DNA of 64,000 nt from Solilutibacter silvestris (GCF_002895945.1 NZ_NPZB01000001.1:1007501-1071500), one strand, 5' to 3'; shown: positions 49,763 to 61,151, counted from the first letter of the stretch. Program-made: numbers and translations. Notes: generated by a model from the sequence alone, not told the origin.

Positions 49763-50758
49763 GTGACCGACTCCGCACCCACAGACTCCGAAACCCTCGC
49801 CGCCACCGTGCCCTACGCACTGGCCGGCAAACGCCTGGACGCCACCCTGGCCGAACTGTTCCCGCAATATTCGCGGGCGCGCCTGGCGGGCTGGATCAAG
49901 TCCGGCAACGTCACCGTGGATGGCGAAGGCGCCCGCCCGCGCGACACCCTGCGCGGCGGCGAGGCGATCGCGCTGACCGTGGTACTGGAGGCCCAGACCC
50001 ACGCCGAGCCGCAGGACATCCCGCTGACGATCCTCTACGAGGACGCCGATCTCTTCGTGATCGACAAGCCGGCAGGCCTGGTGGTGCATCCGGGCGCCGG
50101 CAACCCCGATGGCACCCTGGTCAACGCCTTGCTGTTTCGCGATCCCTCGCTGGCGGCGCTGCCGCGAGCCGGCGTGGTCCATCGCCTCGACAAGGACACC
50201 TCGGGCGTGATGGTGGTGGCGCGCACGCTGCCGGCGCAGACAAAATTGGTGGAGATGCTGGCCGCCCGCGATGTCCATCGCCAATATCTCGCCATCGTCG
50301 TTGGCGCGATGGTGTCCGGTGGCACCGCCGATGCCGCGATCGATCGCCATCCGCGCGATCGCCTGCGCATGACCGTGCGCGAAGATGGCCGCGACGCGGT
50401 GACCCATTACCGACTGCGCGACCGCTACCGTGCGCACACCGCGCTGGAGTGCCGGCTGGAAACCGGACGCACCCACCAGATTCGCGTCCATATGCAGCAC
50501 ATCAAGCATCCCATCGTCGGTGATCCGCTCTACGGCGGTGCGCTGCGACTGCCCAAGGGCGCCACGGACGAGTTGACGGCGGCGTTGCGCGGCTTCAAGC
50601 GCCAGGCCCTGCACGCGGAAGTGCTGGAATTCGCCCACCCGATCACCGGCGTGACCATCCGCTGCCAGGCCGATGTGCCCGCGGACATGCGTGGATTGAT
50701 GAAGGCGCTGCGCGAAGACACCCGCGCCCACGACGAGGCCAGCGCGGGCCGCCGATGA
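49763..50758 (+). CDS. rluD: RluD, 23S rRNA pseudouridine synthase
   Basis: 331 residues from a GTG start. An S4 domain lies at about 20-80 ([19 protein letters not shown]). The catalytic domain has [14 protein letters not shown] with the active Asp near residue 143, and [26 protein letters not shown] in two parts. RluD modifies positions 1911, 1915 and 1917 of E. coli 23S rRNA. The last four bases overlap pgeF. The bamD-rluD-pgeF order is widely conserved. Confidence 0.96.
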   Translation: MTDSAPTDSETLAATVPYALAGKRLDATLAELFPQYSRARLAGWIKSGNVTVDGEGARPRDTLRGGEAIALTVVLEAQTHAEPQDIPLTILYEDADLFVIDKPAGLVVHPGAGNPDGTLVNALLFRDPSLAALPRAGVVHRLDKDTSGVMVVARTLPAQTKLVEMLAARDVHRQYLAIVVGAMVSGGTADAAIDRHPRDRLRMTVREDGRDAVTHYRLRDRYRAHTALECRLETGRTHQIRVHMQHIKHPIVGDPLYGGALRLPKGATDELTAALRGFKRQALHAEVLEFAHPITGVTIRCQADVPADMRGLMKALREDTRAHDEASAGRR

Positions 50759-51504
50759 GCCGCGCGTGGATCGTAGCCGATTGGCCGGCGCCGCCACGCG
50801 TCCGTGTCGTGACCACGACGCGGCATGGGCTCGGGGTGTCGCAAGCACCGTTCGATCATCTCAACCTTGGGCTGCGCAATGGCGATACTGTCGACGCGGC
50901 GCTGGAGAATCGGCGCTTGCTTGAAGCCGCGTTGGAACTGCCGTCATCGCCACGCTGGTTGCGGCAGGTGCATGGAACGGCTGTCGTGCGCTTCGAGAAA
51001 GAAGGGTCGCATTCCGATGAACCCGAAGCCGATGCGTCCATGACCTCGACACCCGGCGTGGTGCTCGCCATCCTCACCGCCGACTGTTTGCCGGTGGTGG
51101 TGGCCGCGCGCGATGGCAGCGAAATCGCGGCCGCGCACGCCGGCTGGAAAGGCCTGTCGGGTGGAGTGCTGGAAGCGACCATCGCCGCGATGCAAACATC
51201 GCCCCACGATTGCATCGCATGGCTGGGGCCGGCCGCAGGTCCGCAGGCCTACGAAATCGGTGAAGACGTGCGCGACGCCTTTCTTGCCCATGATCGCCGT
51301 GCCGAGTCCGCCTTCGTGCCGACGCGTCCCGGGCACTGGTTGATCGATCTCTACGCCATCGCCCGTCAACGGCTCGCCGACGCCGGTGTGCGCGAAGTGC
51401 ATGGCGGCACCCATTGCACCATCACCGAATCACGGACATTTTTCTCGCATCGTCGCGACCAGCGCACGGGTCGGATGGCGACGCTCGCATGGATCGAATC
51501 TTGA
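50755..51504 (+). CDS. pgeF: PgeF (YfiH), multicopper-oxidase-like peptidoglycan editing factor
   Basis: 249 residues. The family motifs are [44 protein letters not shown] (in parts) and [19 protein letters not shown]. The His and Cys ligands of the zinc/copper site are present. YfiH proteins act on purine nucleosides and protect peptidoglycan from wrong L-Ser incorporation. The start is coupled to rluD (ATGA). Confidence 0.95.
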   Translation: MSRAWIVADWPAPPRVRVVTTTRHGLGVSQAPFDHLNLGLRNGDTVDAALENRRLLEAALELPSSPRWLRQVHGTAVVRFEKEGSHSDEPEADASMTSTPGVVLAILTADCLPVVVAARDGSEIAAAHAGWKGLSGGVLEATIAAMQTSPHDCIAWLGPAAGPQAYEIGEDVRDAFLAHDRRAESAFVPTRPGHWLIDLYAIARQRLADAGVREVHGGTHCTITESRTFFSHRRDQRTGRMATLAWIES

Positions 51505-52052
51505 GCATCACCTTGTTCCAGCGCCTGCTTGGCGCCGAGTTCTTTCACCTGGCACCGGCGATCAAGGAATTGCACGGTCGCCATGGTGACTTCCGTCATG
51601 CGGGAGTCGCCAGCGTCCGCCGCGGCCGCGGTCCGTTGAAAGCGCTGTTGGCGCGCATCGCCGGATTGCCGCCGACGATGGAGGACGCGCCGATCGAAGT
51701 GCGTTTCAACAGCACGGCTGACGGCGAAGTCTGGCGGCGTCGCTTTGGTACGGCCGCGATGCAGTCACGCCTGCGTGCTGGCGATGGATTGCTGGTGGAA
51801 CGCCTCGGGCCATGTACGTTCGGTATACGCCTGGTGCGCATCGGCAAGGAACTGGCGTGGACGGTGGAACGCGCGCGCCTGTTCGGCATCATGCAGCTGC
51901 CGGCGACATTGTTCGATGGCGTGCGTTGTCGCGAATCGGAAGACGAGGCGGGCCGTTACCGCTTCTTCGTCGAAGCGCGATTGCCGGTGATCGGACTGCT
52001 GATTCGCTACGAAGGTTGGCTGCAGCCGGCAGATGCGGTCACTGCAGGTTGA
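51489..52052 (+). CDS. DUF4166 protein
   Basis: 187 residues starting 16 bases before the pgeF stop; a longer start inside pgeF is less likely. The pattern LFQRLLGAEFFHLAPAIKELHG at the start and GEVWRRRFG in the middle, ending with PVIGLLIRYEGWL, matches DUF4166 of unknown function. The overlap suggests coexpression with pgeF. The end overlaps the convergent DUF937 gene by 14 bases. Confidence 0.75.
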   Translation: MDRILSITLFQRLLGAEFFHLAPAIKELHGRHGDFRHAGVASVRRGRGPLKALLARIAGLPPTMEDAPIEVRFNSTADGEVWRRRFGTAAMQSRLRAGDGLLVERLGPCTFGIRLVRIGKELAWTVERARLFGIMQLPATLFDGVRCRESEDEAGRYRFFVEARLPVIGLLIRYEGWLQPADAVTAG

Positions 52053-52791
52053 GCTGCTTCAGCCAGGGATTGAGCAAGCCGCTCCACCACGCGTAGTAGA
52101 CGCCTCCTGCGACCAAGGCGATCACGATCAGCCACACCAGCCAACCCCAGCCGCCTTGCTTGCGCGGCTGCGGCCTTGAGTGGAATTGCCTGGGATCGGT
52201 GGTTGCGGCGAACCCGGCAGGCGCGACGCCTGCGACCGCCGCCGCCATCGCCTCGGCGCGACTGGCCGTCGGCATCGCCAAGGGGATGGAATTCGGGGAG
52301 CGCATCGTCGTTGATGGAGTTGGTTGCGACACGACCGGGCGCAGCGATTCCGCCAGCGGGATCACATGCGGTTCGGGTTCTTCGGGAACGACAGTGTCCT
52401 CCACCCTTTGTTCATTCGAGTGTGTCGATATGACGGCACCCGGCATGCGTCGGCCCGGGGTGAGTTCGGCGACCAATCGCGGCAACACGCCGGCGATCGC
52501 CGCTGCCAATGTCGCGCGACTGGTGCCGAGGCGGTTGCTCCAATCGTTGAGCAGGCCCTGTCCGAACACGGTGCCGACATCACCGGCATTGAGCAGGCGT
52601 TGACTCGCGGGATTGCCGATCCATTCGGAGACCAGTTCGCCATGGCCCTGTTCGCGAAAGCCTTCGACGAAGCCGCCGAAGCCGCCGCGACGATCATTGA
52701 AGATATAGCCGACCAGCAGGCCAAACAGCTCGGGGCTGCGATCGCCCAATCCGTAACGGTCGGACAAGTCGCTCACTACGGCATCGAACAT
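52039..52791 (-). CDS. DUF937/YidB-like protein with C-terminal membrane anchor
   Basis: 250 residues. Residues 1-110 are YidB-like: an FDAVVSDLSDRYGLG start, GGFGGFVEGFREQGHGELVSEWIG (two parts) and a conserved WS in the GLLNDWSNRLG stretch. A Pro/Ser/Ala-rich linker follows and one hydrophobic segment at about 215-238 just after a basic RPQPRKQGG. That makes it a probable tail-anchored inner-membrane protein. Function unknown. Confidence 0.72.
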   Translation of the reverse strand: MFDAVVSDLSDRYGLGDRSPELFGLLVGYIFNDRRGGFGGFVEGFREQGHGELVSEWIGNPASQRLLNAGDVGTVFGQGLLNDWSNRLGTSRATLAAAIAGVLPRLVAELTPGRRMPGAVISTHSNEQRVEDTVVPEEPEPHVIPLAESLRPVVSQPTPSTTMRSPNSIPLAMPTASRAEAMAAAVAGVAPAGFAATTDPRQFHSRPQPRKQGGWGWLVWLIVIALVAGGVYYAWWSGLLNPWLKQLNLQ

Positions 52792-52945
52792 CGGGGCTCT
52801 CCGGTAGAGCGGCGCCCCCCGCACCACATGGTTGAACATGAATGTATGCGTCGATGCTAACGGTCGAAGTGTTGTCGTTCCTAAACGGCGCCGGAACAAA
52901 AAGTGAATACGTACGAATACCAATGCTCGGAACGTGGGCAAGTTC

Positions 52946-54259
52946 TCAGCGCGGTGTCTGCGCGAGACGAGTCATCAGGATCGCGGCGCGCTTGGCTTGA
53001 CGCGCAATCGAATCGAGATCGGCGGACTCGCCCGGGGCATGGCTGCCCGATCCTGAGACGCCCATGCCGATCAGGCCATCGATATCGGCGGCGACAAAGG
53101 AAATATCGCCGGCACCACGCTTGAGTGGATCGAGTTCGCGCATGTCCGCCAGGCCGAGATCGCGATTCACGACGTTGAGTTTCGCCAGCAGCCCATGGTT
53201 CCCTGTGGTCGGCGCCATCGGCGGGTAGTGTTCCTCGACTTCCAGCGCCGCATCGGTCTGCGGCAGATGGCGCGCGACGATCGCCTGCATCTTTTCGCGC
53301 ACGCGCCTGGTCTGTTCGGCGCTGAGCGTGCGGAAATCGCCGCGGGCGAGCGCGATCGGCGCGATGATGTTGTCCTTGCCGCTGGCGGTGAGATGCGATT
53401 TCCCGGCATCGAATGTCGCGTCCTGGCCACCGCCGACCAAGCCGACGTTGAAGGTGAGATTCGCTTCCGGAAGCTCGTTGCGGAACGCAGTGATGATGCG
53501 CGCGAGTTCGAAGATCGCGCCGTCGCCCATCTCTTTCGAGAAGATTCCCGAACTGTGGCCGGACTTGCCGCGCGCGGTCAGCGTCCACACGTTGGAGGAG
53601 CGGCGCGCGATCGATCCCATGTCATGTCCGTTCTCGCGCGCGAGGTTCTCGAAATCCAGCGCGACGTCGGCGCGCTTGCCGGCGGCGATCAGATCAGCAC
53701 GAGCAACTTCCAGTGGGCTGCCGACGTCTTCCTCGTCGCCGGTCAGCACCACTTCGATGTCGGCATCGCGCAGGGTGCCGGCATTGTGCATCGCGCGCAA
53801 CGCGGCGAGCATCACCACGTCGCCGCCCTTGTCGTCGCCCACGCCCGGGCCGATCGCGCGCATGCCGTCGCGACGGAATCCCTTGAACGGGCTGTCCGCT
53901 TCGAACACGGTATCGAGATGGCCGATCAGCAGGATGCGCTTGCCGTTGCCGGAACCGGCGTGGGTGGCGATCAGGTGACCGGCGCGTTTGGTCTGCGGCA
54001 ACGGCTTCCATTGCACGCGAAAGCCCAGCGCCTCGAATTCCGGGCGCAGCATCCGCGCCACCGCTTCCACGCCGGCCGGGTTGTAGGTGCCGCTGTTCTG
54101 CTCGACCAGTCGCTGCAGCAGGGCGATGTCGCGCGCCTGTCCGGCATCCACCGCAGCGACGATCTTCTGTTCCGGTGGCGACAGCCCATCCGCCCACGCG
54201 GGAATGGCGAGGAACAGGCAGGACACCGTGGCGCAGGCGAGACGGGCGATCGGGGGCAT
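52946..54259 (-). CDS. Secreted M20-family metallopeptidase (glutamate carboxypeptidase-like)
   Basis: 437 residues. An N-terminal signal peptide ends about residue 24 (AIPAWADG). The M20 zinc-binding residues are visible: [29 protein letters not shown] and the late GSGSHAPGE. The GKSGHSSG motif marks the dimerisation domain. It is similar to glutamate carboxypeptidase G2-like exopeptidases that cut C-terminal acidic residues; the exact substrate is unknown. It is divergent from clpB. Confidence 0.9.
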   Translation of the reverse strand: MPPIARLACATVSCLFLAIPAWADGLSPPEQKIVAAVDAGQARDIALLQRLVEQNSGTYNPAGVEAVARMLRPEFEALGFRVQWKPLPQTKRAGHLIATHAGSGNGKRILLIGHLDTVFEADSPFKGFRRDGMRAIGPGVGDDKGGDVVMLAALRAMHNAGTLRDADIEVVLTGDEEDVGSPLEVARADLIAAGKRADVALDFENLARENGHDMGSIARRSSNVWTLTARGKSGHSSGIFSKEMGDGAIFELARIITAFRNELPEANLTFNVGLVGGGQDATFDAGKSHLTASGKDNIIAPIALARGDFRTLSAEQTRRVREKMQAIVARHLPQTDAALEVEEHYPPMAPTTGNHGLLAKLNVVNRDLGLADMRELDPLKRGAGDISFVAADIDGLIGMGVSGSGSHAPGESADLDSIARQAKRAAILMTRLAQTPR

Positions 54260-54325
54260 GTCGGCGTGGTTCGGGCGAGGAATTGACCTGACGATAACGC
54301 AGGCATCGCCCGGCCGCAGCAGTGT

Positions 54326-54353
54326 CTTGAAACTACACGCAAGTGCCGCATTT
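54326..54353 (+). promoter_or_regulatory. RpoH (sigma-32) heat-shock promoter of clpB
   Basis: CTTGAAA and CCGCATTT are separated by 13 bases, matching the sigma-32 consensus CTTGAAA-N13-CCCCATNT with one mismatch. The site ends 51 bases before the clpB ATG. Confidence 0.8.
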
Positions 54354-54404
54354 CAGGATATTGTTGGCCGTCATGCAGGCGGCGATTCAATCGAGGATTT
54401 CTCC

Positions 54405-56993
54405 ATGCGCATGGACAAACTCACGTCGCGGTTCCAGCAGGCGCTCAGCGATGCGCAATCGCTGGCGGTCGGCCGCGACAACACCATCATCGAACCCGCC
54501 CACTTGCTGCTGGCCTTGCTCGACCAGCAGGGTGGCGGCACGCGCCCGTTGCTGGCGCAGGCCGGTGTCAATGTACCGGTGCTGCGCGAGCGGGTGGTCG
54601 AGGCGCTCGACAAGTTGCCGAAAGTCAGCGGGCAGGCCGGCAACATCAGCGTCGGCAACGACCTGGCACGCCTGCTCAACGTCACCGACAAGCTGGCGCA
54701 GCAGCGCGGCGACAGCTTCATCGCCAGCGAGTTGTTCCTGCTCGCCCTGCTGGATGATGGTGGTGATAGCGGGCGTGCGTTGAAGGCGGCGGGCGGACAG
54801 CGCGCACCATTGGAAGCGGCCATCGACAAGATGCGTGGAGGAGAGAAAGTGCAGGACGAAAATGCCGAAGACCAGCGCCAGGCGCTGGAGAAATACACCA
54901 TCGACCTCACCGCTCGCGCGGAGAAGGGCAAGATGGATCCGGTGGTTGGCCGCGACGAGGAAATCCGTCGCTGCATCCAGGTGCTGCAACGGCGCACCAA
55001 GAACAATCCGGTGCTGATCGGCGAACCGGGTGTCGGCAAGACCGCGATCGTCGAAGGGTTGGCGCAGCGCATCGTCAACAACGAAGTGCCGGAAGGCCTG
55101 CGCGGCAAGCGCCTGCTCTCGCTCGATCTGGGTGCGTTGATCGCCGGCGCCAAGTTCCGTGGCGAATTCGAGGAGCGGCTGAAGAACGTGCTCAATGATC
55201 TCGCCAAGAACGAGGGCCAGATCATCCTCTTCATCGACGAGATCCACACCATGGTCGGCGCCGGCAAGGCCGATGGCGCGATGGACGCCGGCAACATGCT
55301 GAAACCGGCATTGGCACGCGGCGAACTGCACTGCATCGGCGCGACCACGCTCGACGAATATCGCAAATACATCGAGAAGGACGCGGCGCTGGAGCGGCGT
55401 TTCCAGAAAGTGTTCGTCGGCGAACCCACGGTCGAGGACACCATCGCGATCCTGCGCGGGCTCAAGGAAAAGTACGCGGTGCACCACGGCGTCGAGATCA
55501 CCGATCCTGCGATTGTCGCGGCGGCCACGCTGTCGAATCGCTACATCGCCGATCGCCAGTTGCCCGACAAGGCCATCGACCTGATGGACGAAGCGGCATC
55601 GCGCATCCGCATGGAGATCGATTCCAAGCCGGAAGAGCTTGATCGCAAGGAACGCCGCCTGATCCAGCTCAAGATCCAGCGCGAGGCATTGAAGAAGGAG
55701 AAGGATCCCGAATCGAAGAAGCGCCTGGCTGATCTCGAGGACGAAATCGGCAAGCTCGAGCGTGAGTACAACGACCTCGAGGAAATCTGGAAATCCGAGA
55801 AGGCGATGCTGCAGGGCACGACGAAGATCAAGGAGAAGATCGAAGAGGCCAAGCTGCAACTGGAGGCCGCGCAACGCACGCAGGATTTTGCGCGGATGAG
55901 CGAGATCCAGTACGGAACGCTGCCCGAGCTGGAAAAGGAGTTGAAGACGGCGCAGGAACGCGAAGCCGACAAGAGCGGCTTCAGGCTGCTGCAGGACAAG
56001 GTCACCGCCGAGGAAATCGCCGAAGTGGTCGCGCGCTGGACCGGCATCCCGGTCAGCAAGATGCTGGAAGGCGAGCGCGACAAGTTGCTGAAGATGGAAC
56101 AGCACCTCGGCACGCGCGTGGTCGGCCAGGAAGAAGCGATCAAGGTGGTATCGGATGCGGTGCGGCGTTCGCGTGCCGGCTTGTCCGACCCGAATCGGCC
56201 GAGTGGTTCGTTCCTGTTCCTCGGCCCGACCGGCGTCGGCAAGACCGAGTTGACCAAGGCGCTGGCCGATTTCCTGTTCGATTCACCCGATGCGATGGTG
56301 CGCATCGACATGAGCGAGTTCATGGAGAAGCACAGCGTCTCGCGGCTGATCGGTGCGCCTCCGGGCTATGTCGGTTACGAGGAAGGTGGTTACCTGACCG
56401 AGGCGGTGCGTCGTCGTCCATACAGCGTGATCCTGCTCGACGAGGTGGAGAAGGCGCATCCCGATGTGTTCAACATCCTGTTGCAGGTGCTGGACGATGG
56501 TCGCCTCACCGATGGCCAGGGACGCACGGTCGATTTCCGCAACACCGTGATCGTGATGACGTCGAACCTCGGCTCGCACCAGATCCAGGAGATGGATAGC
56601 GATGACTCGCCCGAAGCCTACATGCAGATGAAGGCGGCGGTCATGGCGGTGGTGCAGGCGCATTTCCGCCCCGAGTTCATCAATCGCCTCGATGACATCG
56701 TGGTGTTCCACCCGCTGACCAAGGCGCAGATCAAGTCGATCGCGGCGATCCAGCTCAAGGGTCTTGAGAAGCGCCTGGCCGAGCGCGGCATCGGCATCGA
56801 GCTCAGCGACAAGGCGTTCGACCTGCTCGGCAATGTCGGTTTCGATCCGGTGTACGGCGCGCGCCCGCTCAAGCGCGCGATCCAGCAGCAGATCGAGAAC
56901 CCGCTGGCGCAGGACATCCTGTCTGGCAAGTTCGGCAATGGCGACGTGGTGAAGGTCGATGCCGTTGGTGGGAAACTGGTGTTCGTGAAGTAG
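54405..56993 (+). CDS. clpB: ClpB, protein-disaggregating chaperone
   Basis: 862 residues. Domains in order: Clp N-domain (about 5-145), NBD1 with GEPGVGKT near 207, the long coiled-coil M-domain (about 410-525, rich in Glu/Lys/Arg), NBD2 with GPTGVGKT near 608 and the C-terminal D2-small domain. A second ATG two codons in (54411) is possible. ClpB acts with DnaK in dissolving aggregates. A sigma-32 promoter precedes it. Confidence 0.98.
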   Translation: MRMDKLTSRFQQALSDAQSLAVGRDNTIIEPAHLLLALLDQQGGGTRPLLAQAGVNVPVLRERVVEALDKLPKVSGQAGNISVGNDLARLLNVTDKLAQQRGDSFIASELFLLALLDDGGDSGRALKAAGGQRAPLEAAIDKMRGGEKVQDENAEDQRQALEKYTIDLTARAEKGKMDPVVGRDEEIRRCIQVLQRRTKNNPVLIGEPGVGKTAIVEGLAQRIVNNEVPEGLRGKRLLSLDLGALIAGAKFRGEFEERLKNVLNDLAKNEGQIILFIDEIHTMVGAGKADGAMDAGNMLKPALARGELHCIGATTLDEYRKYIEKDAALERRFQKVFVGEPTVEDTIAILRGLKEKYAVHHGVEITDPAIVAAATLSNRYIADRQLPDKAIDLMDEAASRIRMEIDSKPEELDRKERRLIQLKIQREALKKEKDPESKKRLADLEDEIGKLEREYNDLEEIWKSEKAMLQGTTKIKEKIEEAKLQLEAAQRTQDFARMSEIQYGTLPELEKELKTAQEREADKSGFRLLQDKVTAEEIAEVVARWTGIPVSKMLEGERDKLLKMEQHLGTRVVGQEEAIKVVSDAVRRSRAGLSDPNRPSGSFLFLGPTGVGKTELTKALADFLFDSPDAMVRIDMSEFMEKHSVSRLIGAPPGYVGYEEGGYLTEAVRRRPYSVILLDEVEKAHPDVFNILLQVLDDGRLTDGQGRTVDFRNTVIVMTSNLGSHQIQEMDSDDSPEAYMQMKAAVMAVVQAHFRPEFINRLDDIVVFHPLTKAQIKSIAAIQLKGLEKRLAERGIGIELSDKAFDLLGNVGFDPVYGARPLKRAIQQQIENPLAQDILSGKFGNGDVVKVDAVGGKLVFVK

Positions 56994-56994
56994 A

Positions 56995-57026
56995 ACCAAC
57001 AACGGGCCGTGAGGCCCGTTGTTGGT
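56995..57026. terminator. Hairpin between clpB and the TonB-dependent receptor gene
   Basis: A perfect 14-pair stem (ACCAACAACGGGCC with its complement) around GTGA, immediately after the clpB stop. Both genes converge on it. The U-tract is weak on both strands, but the stem is strong. Confidence 0.75.
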
Positions 57027-57047
57027 GTTGCGGTGGTCGCGAGGAAA

Positions 57048-59471
57048 TCACTTCCAGCTGTAGCTGACCTTGCCGTAGTAGAACGCGCCGTTGAAGCCGA
57101 ACGGCGATTGTGTGCTGTAGGGCAAATAGGTGCGCGTGCCGAAACCGGGAATGCTGCGATCCGGGTAGGTGTCGAACACGTTGTCAGCGCCGACCGAAAA
57201 TTCCCAACCTTTCACGCGATAGCCCAGCGACAGGTCGGCGACCCATTTCGGCTTGTAGGTCTGGTCGGTGGCCGCAGTCGTTCCGTACGAGGTGAACTCG
57301 CCGTAGCGGGTCGCGGTTGCGCTGGCGGTCCAGTGCTGGCCCTTCCACGTGCCATTGAGCGAGAACTTGTTGCGCGGCGCGCCGAACTGCACGCGACCCT
57401 GCTCGGTGCGGCCGATGGTTTGCAGCCCGATGCCAACCGCCGACAGCGCGGCCGGGGTCGGCGAGATGCGCTGGATGGTGGTGCGATTGGTGTTGTAGCC
57501 GGCGGTCAGGTCGAAGCTGCTGCCGCCCGTCAGTTTCCAGCGATAACCGCCGACGACATCGATGCCGCGGGTGCGGGTGTCGAGTGCGTTGGTGAAATAG
57601 CGGCCACCGTTGACGTTGAAGATGCCCTGCGTCGCCAGATACGCACCGACCGGGCCGAGCAGGTTTTCGGACAGGTAGATGCGATCCTTGACCGTGACCT
57701 GGTAGGCATCGATGGTGAGGTACATGCGTGCCATCGGCTGGATCACCGCGCCAAGGCCGTAGTTGGTCGATTTCTCCGGCTTCAATGGTTGCGCGCCGAG
57801 TGCAATCGCCACCGGGTTGTCGACCCGGAAGGTCACGATGTCATACGGCACGCCGCCGACGAAGTTGGTCGAGGTCGACTGGAAATATTGCTGCTGCAAC
57901 GACGGTGCGCGGAAGCCGGTGGATGCAGTGCCGCGCAGCGCGAATTTCGGGCTGAAGGCATAGCGCAGCGAGAGCTTGCCGGTGGTGGTATCGCCGAAGT
58001 CGCTGTAATGCTCGTTGCGCACGGCAAGACCGCCGGAGAACTTGTCGGTGAAGTTGCCTTCCAGATCAAGGTAGAGCGAGCGGCTGGTGCGCGAGTGCAG
58101 GCTGGTGTCCTGCGGCTTGAAGCCGGCGAACACCTGCGAACCACCGGAGGAGCGCACCATCGCGCCGGTCGGGTTGCCGTTGGCATCGAGCGCCGGGATC
58201 ATCAGGCCGGTATCGGCGTAGGAGTTTGGTTCGCCCGGCGTGCTCTCGAAGGTTTCCTTGCGCCATTCCAGGCCGAACGCCACCGTCAGCGGACCACCTT
58301 TCATCCACGGCACGCTGTAGTCCTTGGTCGCATCGGCGTTGAACACGGTCTGGCCGTTGTGCAGCGATCCGGCATAGAACTGGTGCGGCGACGTGGAGCC
58401 GAGGCTGCGATTGAGCGTGTTCTCGATGTTGAAGGACAGGTCGTTGTAGCCGTGATCGACGCTGAAATCGAGGAACCAGCCATTCGAGGCGCTGGCATGC
58501 AGGCCAAGCACCGAGGCGACGTCCTTGCTGACGTTGTGGATCTGCGGCAGGAAGCCGTTGGGATAGATGCTGCGGTCGTTGCGGATATCACCAGCCCAGC
58601 GGAAATAACCGTTGGACAACACGTTGCGACGGCTGTACGTGCTGAACGAGTACAGCGAGATGCCATCGGCCAAGGGCAGCTCGGCGTTGTACGAGAACGC
58701 GCCAGACTTCACTTCGGGGTCGCCGTAGCGCTGCTCAACCACCCCGTTGTAGGGAGTGGCGCGATTGGTGTTGTCCTGGTGGCCGCCTTGCACGGCGACG
58801 TTGAAGAAGCCGTCGCTGCCGAGCTTGAAACCGGCATCGGCGCCGAGGTTCCACTGCTTGCCGTCGCCCTTCTTGTATTGGCCGTAGCGCGCGCTGGCGT
58901 CACCTCCCGACGAATTCTTCTTCAGCACCACGTTGATCACGCCGGCGATGGCATCCGAACCGTATTGGGCGGACGCGCCGTCACGCAGTACTTCGACGTG
59001 GTCGATGGCGGAGATCGGGATCGCGTTGAGATCGACCGGCGACGAGCCGCGGCCCTGGCTGCCGTTGAGGTTGATCAGCGCGGTGGTGTGGCGGCGCTTG
59101 CCGTTGACCAGCACCAAGACCTGATCGGGTGCGAGGCCACGCAATTGCGCCGGACGCACGGCGTCGGTGCCGTCGGTGATCGCCGGGCGCGGGAAATTGA
59201 GCGAGGGCAGCGCGCGTGCCAGCGCGGTGGCCAGCTCGGTGGTGCCGGTGGCCTCGAGGGTCTCGGGCGTGATGATGTCGATCGGTGCAGCCGAAGACGC
59301 GACCGTCCGGTTGCTGGCGCGGGTGCCGGTGACGATCACCTTGTCGAGATCGCCCTGGCTTTGCTGGGCGGCGGGAGCGGGGGCGCTTGCCGGCGCGGTT
59401 TGCGCGAGCACGGCGGCGGGGCTGAGCAGGCTGGCGGCAACCGCCAGGGAAAGCAGGGAACGACGCTGCAT
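57048..59471 (-). CDS. TonB-dependent outer-membrane receptor
   Basis: 807 residues. A signal peptide ends at about 24 (AAVLAQTA). A TonB box-like VIVTGTR lies near residue 46, a plug domain spans about 55-165 (LRGLAPDQVLVLVNGKRR and the SAIDHVEVLRDGASAQYGSDA region), and a 22-strand-type beta-barrel follows, ending in the outer-membrane terminal pattern YYGKVSYSWK. Substrate unknown; the Ala/Pro/Gln-rich N-terminus and plug resemble the many Xanthomonad receptors for carbohydrates or iron complexes. It lies 57 bases after the SulP gene on the same strand. Confidence 0.9.
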   Translation of the reverse strand: MQRRSLLSLAVAASLLSPAAVLAQTAPASAPAPAAQQSQGDLDKVIVTGTRASNRTVASSAAPIDIITPETLEATGTTELATALARALPSLNFPRPAITDGTDAVRPAQLRGLAPDQVLVLVNGKRRHTTALINLNGSQGRGSSPVDLNAIPISAIDHVEVLRDGASAQYGSDAIAGVINVVLKKNSSGGDASARYGQYKKGDGKQWNLGADAGFKLGSDGFFNVAVQGGHQDNTNRATPYNGVVEQRYGDPEVKSGAFSYNAELPLADGISLYSFSTYSRRNVLSNGYFRWAGDIRNDRSIYPNGFLPQIHNVSKDVASVLGLHASASNGWFLDFSVDHGYNDLSFNIENTLNRSLGSTSPHQFYAGSLHNGQTVFNADATKDYSVPWMKGGPLTVAFGLEWRKETFESTPGEPNSYADTGLMIPALDANGNPTGAMVRSSGGSQVFAGFKPQDTSLHSRTSRSLYLDLEGNFTDKFSGGLAVRNEHYSDFGDTTTGKLSLRYAFSPKFALRGTASTGFRAPSLQQQYFQSTSTNFVGGVPYDIVTFRVDNPVAIALGAQPLKPEKSTNYGLGAVIQPMARMYLTIDAYQVTVKDRIYLSENLLGPVGAYLATQGIFNVNGGRYFTNALDTRTRGIDVVGGYRWKLTGGSSFDLTAGYNTNRTTIQRISPTPAALSAVGIGLQTIGRTEQGRVQFGAPRNKFSLNGTWKGQHWTASATATRYGEFTSYGTTAATDQTYKPKWVADLSLGYRVKGWEFSVGADNVFDTYPDRSIPGFGTRTYLPYSTQSPFGFNGAFYYGKVSYSWK

Positions 59472-59528
59472 CGTGATGACTCCGGCACAAGATGGTTAAA
59501 TTTCAGTTAACACATCTTCCGGATGAGG

Positions 59529-61151
59529 TCAACCAAAATTTGTTGCGTCGCCGCAAACGGCGTCATCCACGCTCCAGTAGTGGAGCGCTTCCGCCGGCAG
59601 GTCGGGCAGGCGGGCGCGTTCCAGCAGGTCGGCAATGTGCTGGCGCGCGCGGGCGATCCGCAGTTCGATGCCGCGATGGCTCAGCCACGTCGCGAAGTTG
59701 CCCAATACCTCCACCGAGGTGCCATCGAGGTCGGACGAAGCCTCGAGGCTCAGCACGACGGTCTTGATGTTGCGTGCATCCATTACGCGCGTGCGTGCGA
59801 CATCGAGCATCGCCGCAGCATTGCCGAAGAACAGCGGCTCCTCGGGACGGAGGATCAGCCAGCCGGGAATCGCGTGCGTGTCCGGATATTGATCGATGCG
59901 GACGAAGTCGTGGCCGTCGCGCAATCTCCCCAATACGCTCAGTCGCGGCGTCGACACCTGGTGCAGCCACAGCACGATGCTGAGCGCGACGGCGATCAGC
60001 AAGCCGTTGAGGATGCCGAATGCCAGCACGGCGATGGCTGCGGCGATCAGCAGCAGGCGATCGCGCCGCCACAGGAAATAGGGCCGGAATGCGGATGGCG
60101 CCCACGCCCCCGATACGGCATGGATGACGATCGCTGCCAGTACCGGCAACGGGATGCGCGCGATCAACGGCGCACATGTCACGACAAGAACGGCGCTGGC
60201 GAGTGCCGCGAACAGTCCGGCGCGCCGTGTCTGCGCACCGGCGTCGTCATTGGCGCCGGTGGCGGTGAAGCCGGCACCCACCGGGAGGCCGCGCAGCGCG
60301 CCCGAAGCGACATTGGCGACCGCGAGCGCGAACAGGTCGCGATTGCGTTCCACCGGATCGCCGTGGCGGATCGCTGCCGCGCTGATCGCGCTGTACGACT
60401 CCGCATACAACACCAGCACCAGTGCCGCGCCCAATTGCAGCGTACCCAGCCATTCGTCCGCCGCCGGCAACGCAGGTGCGGCGAACGTGGGCATCAATGT
60501 CGATGGGCCGACCAGCGCGACGCCATGCAGGGACAGCCACGGCGAGAGTGCGATGCCGAGCGCGGCAACGATCAGCGCGCCGGGCAGTTTCGGCACGCGC
60601 GCGAACACGAACAGCAACACCAGCGCGGTGACGCCGCTCGCAAGGCTCGGCCACCACCATTGTGCATGGGCCTGCAACAAGGCGATGACGATGTCCGGCG
60701 CCGACGACTGTGGCGTGCTCACTTGCACCAGATGCGCACATTGCTTGATGGTGATGACGCAGGCCAGGCCGAACCCGTAACCGCGCAACACTGGCCGTGC
60801 GATCAGGTTGGACAATCCGCCCAGGCGCAGCAATGCCGCCAAACCGAAACACAGGCCGGCGGCGATCACCAGGGTGGCGGCGAATGCGGCGCGATCCGTC
60901 GCGGCATGGCTGGCGGCGAGATCGGCGGCGAGCAATGCCGCGGCCGATGAGGTGCCGGAGACGATGGCGAAGCGGCTGCGACCGAGTGCGGCGTAGATGA
61001 GCAATCCAGCCAGCAACGCGACCACGCCAGCACTCGGTGGCAGTCCGGCGATGCCGGAATAGGCCAGCGCTTCCGGCACCAGCAACGCTGCGACCGACAC
61101 CCCGGCGACCAAATCGCCGCGTAGTGCCGATGCGTCCGTTGTCGCACTCAC
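59529..61151 (-). CDS. SulP-family anion transporter with STAS domain
   Basis: 540 residues from a GTG that overlaps the upstream gene's stop as GTGA; a TTG at 61172 is a less likely start. About ten to twelve hydrophobic segments fill the first 400 residues, starting with the SulP motif VAALLVPEALAYSGIAGLPP. Residues 430-530 are a STAS domain, with LSLEASSDLDGTSVEVL at the usual phosphorylatable/nucleotide-binding loop. SulP proteins take up sulfate, bicarbonate or other anions. Substrate cannot be told from sequence alone. Confidence 0.9.
   Translation of the reverse strand: MSATTDASALRGDLVAGVSVAALLVPEALAYSGIAGLPPSAGVVALLAGLLIYAALGRSRFAIVSGTSSAAALLAADLAASHAATDRAAFAATLVIAAGLCFGLAALLRLGGLSNLIARPVLRGYGFGLACVITIKQCAHLVQVSTPQSSAPDIVIALLQAHAQWWWPSLASGVTALVLLFVFARVPKLPGALIVAALGIALSPWLSLHGVALVGPSTLMPTFAAPALPAADEWLGTLQLGAALVLVLYAESYSAISAAAIRHGDPVERNRDLFALAVANVASGALRGLPVGAGFTATGANDDAGAQTRRAGLFAALASAVLVVTCAPLIARIPLPVLAAIVIHAVSGAWAPSAFRPYFLWRRDRLLLIAAAIAVLAFGILNGLLIAVALSIVLWLHQVSTPRLSVLGRLRDGHDFVRIDQYPDTHAIPGWLILRPEEPLFFGNAAAMLDVARTRVMDARNIKTVVLSLEASSDLDGTSVEVLGNFATWLSHRGIELRIARARQHIADLLERARLPDLPAEALHYWSVDDAVCGDATNFG

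Noticed and set aside
57009-59510. A long plus-strand open frame of over 800 codons opposite the TonB-dependent receptor.
   Set aside because: It is exactly antisense to a complete receptor with signal peptide and TonB plug; its product is rich in Arg, Ala, Val and Gly with no domain. High G+C makes such antisense frames open.
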